Shown here one piece after another: positions 32,131-33,844 of a stretch of DNA of 33,844 nucleotides. The translations under genes were made by a program, and so were the position numbers. Under the pieces are notes generated by a model. It was not told where the DNA came from and did no database searches. It saw only the letters and a list, made by a program, of their open reading frames with translations. The stretch comes from Alphaproteobacteria bacterium. Lineage in GTDB: Bacteria > Pseudomonadota > Alphaproteobacteria > Micavibrionales > Micavibrionaceae. The stretch lies in contig JAGRIJ010000046.1 of NCBI GenBank assembly GCA_020443295.1, positions 1-33,844 of the forward strand, read 5' to 3'. Every line of letters starts with the position of its first letter. Position 1 is the first letter of the stretch.

Positions 32131-33408
32131 TTATCTTAACCATTCCGGGATGGTTTCTCCGCGGATGAGGTCCTGCAGGCTTTGGCGTTTGCGGATCACT
32201 GCTACGTGATCCCCGTCCACCAGCACTTCGGCCGGAAAGGGGCGGCTGTTGTAGTTGGAGGCCATGGAAAACCCGTAAGCTCCGGCGGATTCAATAGCGA
32301 TCAGATCCCCTTTGCGCATTTCGGTCATTTCTCTTTGCGAGGCAAAGATGTCGCCGCTTTCACAGATCGGGCCGACCACATCATATTTTTGCGCCGGGCG
32401 GTCCGCATGTGTCACTACCGGACGGATTCCGTGATTGGCCTCGTAGAGGGCCGGGCGGATCAGGTCGTTCATGGCTGCGTCCAGAACCAGAAATTTCCGG
32501 TCGTCGGTTTCTTTTACATAGAGCGTTTCTGTTAACAGGATTCCCGCGTTTCCAACCAGATAGCGGCCGGGCTCCAATTGAATATCCACATTCAGGGGTA
32601 GGATGATATCGGCGACCCATTGGGCAAAAGCATCCAGATCCAGCAGAGCATTCTTTTTTTCGTAAGCGATCGGGAATCCTCCCCCGATGTCGAGACGTTC
32701 GACAGGGAGTTTTTCCGAGCGGAGCTTTTTAACAAGATTTGCAAGGGCTTCATAGGCCGGACGGAAGGATTCCACCGTTGTGACCTGAGAACCGATATGA
32801 ACGGATATGCCAACGGGCCGGACATGGCGCATTCCCGCCGCCCGGCGATACATTTCTATAATTTTGGCTTCGGAGTTTCCGAATTTGTGTTCTTTTCGGC
32901 CTGTTGAAATTTTGCTGTGGCCGCCGCCCGATATGTCGGGGTTCAGGCGGAACAAAACATCCGCGGTTTTTCCGGCCATGGCGGCAAACTGATTGACCTG
33001 TTCAAGTTCGATCCAGGCTTCAATATTGAATTGAAGGATCTCTGCTTCAAGGCAGGCCTGTATTTCCTGCGGGTTTTTACCGAAACTTGTGGAAATAATG
33101 TGCTCGCCCCTGAAGCCTGCTTCGAGGCCCCTGAACAATTCCCCTTCCGAGACGATTTCCAGACCGCTGCCCAAGGTCTGCAACAGCCTTAAAATCGCGA
33201 TGTTTGAATTTGCCTTGCAGGCATAACACAGAAGCGGGGCGCGGTTTTCTGGTAACGCTTTTTCAAGCGCGGCTTTGAGAGCGGAGAATTGTGAGCGGAT
33301 CGACGATGCGCTGTAGACGTAACAGGGCGTGCCCGCCATTTGAGCAATTTTGGGCAGCGGCACATTTTCAACGTGCAGAATCCCTTGTTTTTCCTGGTAG
33401 CCTGTCAT
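32131..33408 (-). CDS. lysA: Diaminopimelate decarboxylase
   Basis: LysA removes CO2 from meso-diaminopimelate, the final step of lysine synthesis, using PLP. The 425 residues include PLP lysine K65 (CYACKANSN), the HIGSQ substrate/PLP region, the Gly-rich phosphate loop DIGGGFP, EPGRYLVGNAG and the C-terminal CESGDIF and SAGAYGFSMASNYN motifs with the catalytic Cys. It is full length. The small lipoprotein gene lies 20 nt upstream, a pairing that parallels lptM beside lysine-pathway genes elsewhere. The DUF4175 gene follows downstream. Confidence 0.97.
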   Translation of the reverse strand: MTGYQEKQGILHVENVPLPKIAQMAGTPCYVYSASSIRSQFSALKAALEKALPENRAPLLCYACKANSNIAILRLLQTLGSGLEIVSEGELFRGLEAGFRGEHIISTSFGKNPQEIQACLEAEILQFNIEAWIELEQVNQFAAMAGKTADVLFRLNPDISGGGHSKISTGRKEHKFGNSEAKIIEMYRRAAGMRHVRPVGISVHIGSQVTTVESFRPAYEALANLVKKLRSEKLPVERLDIGGGFPIAYEKKNALLDLDAFAQWVADIILPLNVDIQLEPGRYLVGNAGILLTETLYVKETDDRKFLVLDAAMNDLIRPALYEANHGIRPVVTHADRPAQKYDVVGPICESGDIFASQREMTEMRKGDLIAIESAGAYGFSMASNYNSRPFPAEVLVDGDHVAVIRKRQSLQDLIRGETIPEWLR

Positions 33409-33428
33409 GCCGGTTCTGTCATCGACCG

Positions 33429-33629
33429 TTATTTTTTTCCGGTCAAAGTGTCTTTCTGGTCCAGACCGGGTTGCGGGTCGGTCTGGGGGTTGGGGTATAC
33501 ATTCGGAAAAGTGCTTTTTTCGGCGCTTTCCGGCGGGTCGACATGTTTGGGCTTGATGCCGCAGCCCCCAAGCAGGAGCAGGGCAAGGAACGCCACAGAC
33601 ATCATCCGAAACCGTGAATTTTTTTTCAT
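33429..33629 (-). CDS. Small lipoprotein, LptM-like (YifL family)
   Basis: The 66-residue product has a lipoprotein signal (SVAFLALLLLGGC, lipobox LGGC, C23), so it should be lipid-anchored. A short mature part (GIKPKHVDPPESAEKSTFPNVYPNP) follows, with the CGxK...P...FP.xYP layout of YifL/LptM proteins; E. coli LptM assists assembly of the LptDE lipopolysaccharide translocon. ATG 33629 is chosen over a TTG at 33644. It directly precedes lysA by 20 nt. The family assignment rests on layout and context, since short proteins give weak evidence. Confidence 0.72.
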   Translation of the reverse strand: MKKNSRFRMMSVAFLALLLLGGCGIKPKHVDPPESAEKSTFPNVYPNPQTDPQPGLDQKDTLTGKK

Positions 33630-33668
33630 GGGCAGCACGCTCAATGGTTTTCTTATTTTTTATCTCGG

Positions 33669-33674
33669 ATTATA
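33669..33674 (-). promoter_or_regulatory. -10 element upstream of the lptM-like-lysA operon
   Basis: A perfect TATAAT on the minus strand lies 40 nt before the lipoprotein start codon. A matching -35 at normal spacing is not clear, so only the -10 box is claimed. Confidence 0.3.
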
Positions 33675-33721
33675 AGAAAAGGGAACCCCAAACACTTTAT
33701 TCCTCTGGTGGTGAAATTGAC

Positions 33722-33844
33722 ATGAGTGACAGACCTGACCGTTGGATACATCGTTATTTTTTGCCAGTCGGCATTGGTTTTGTGCTTATTCTGGCGTCTT
33801 TGAGCGTCTGCAAGAATAATGAAGATTCCCTGCGCAAGGCCGAA
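33722..33844 (+). CDS. N-terminal fragment of a membrane or exported protein (cut by window edge)
   Basis: Forty-one codons from ATG 33722 run open to the window end, with GGTGGTG about 8 nt upstream. The fragment has basic residues (RPDRWIHRY), a hydrophobic helix (FLPVGIGFVLILASLSVC), then a hydrophilic start (KNNEDSLRKAE), typical of a signal anchor. In related genomes a TlpA/thioredoxin-like gene often sits divergent from lptM-lysA, and this could be one, but no thioredoxin motif is within the visible part. Confidence 0.55.
   Translation, partial: MSDRPDRWIHRYFLPVGIGFVLILASLSVCKNNEDSLRKAE

Overview
The window looks like a chromosomal segment of an alphaproteobacterium with moderate G+C. 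The supporting gene neighbourhoods are cobS / J-domain protein / bolA, accA-xerD next to aroK-aroB-CorC, secA divergent from a parvulin gene, ftsE-ftsX-ydcF-plsC, an MJ0042 zinc-ribbon protein beside ftsE, and a TIGR02302-type (DUF4175) giant next to lysA. A Rhodospirillales- or Micavibrionales-like host would fit, but I cannot verify the taxon from the sequence alone. No rRNA, tRNA, CRISPR array, insertion sequence or prophage is visible. This is mostly housekeeping chromosome with a few small accessory insertions.

Layout. 1-5250: an msrA cut by the left edge carries an in-frame 104-residue AT-rich cysteine-rich extension. It is followed (all minus strand) by cobT, cobS and a J-domain gene. 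A small plus-strand exported-protein gene sits between cobS and cobT, and bolA diverges from the J-domain gene. 5250-9850: a ribbon-helix-helix regulator gene meets a minus-strand run: 47-aa membrane protein, secreted 592-aa protein, xerD, accA. 9850-12880: aroK-aroB-corC, tightly overlapping. 12870-18050: a minus-strand run secA, DUF4262-like gene, FAD oxidoreductase, aldo/keto reductase. 18220-20680: parvulin-type PPIase with a strong terminator, then a Nudix hydrolase and a methyltransferase. 20715-23690: metA, divergent from a chorismate mutase gene and tyrA. 23690-28210: a minus-strand cell-envelope operon of a secreted helical-repeat protein, ftsE, ftsX, ydcF and a PlsC-DUF2125-like fusion. 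28305-33844: an MJ0042/DUF3426 zinc-ribbon membrane protein converging on, and overlapping, a DUF4175 membrane protein. Then come lysA, a small LptM-like lipoprotein gene and the start of a membrane protein cut by the right edge.

The genes serve shikimate and aromatic amino-acid synthesis (aroK, aroB, chorismate mutase, tyrA), methionine and lysine synthesis (metA, lysA), fatty-acid and phospholipid synthesis (accA, plsC), protein export and folding (secA, parvulin, J-domain), division (ftsEX) and chromosome dimer resolution (xerD).

The items most worth a second look are: the Cys-rich domain fused to MsrA; a secreted repeat protein placed directly ahead of ftsEX; the PlsC-DUF2125-like fusion with an A-run at its junction; the 215-nt antisense overlap of two real genes; the promoter-bearing exported-protein gene between cobS and cobT; and a chorismate mutase with a prephenate-dehydratase-like but apparently degenerate tail.
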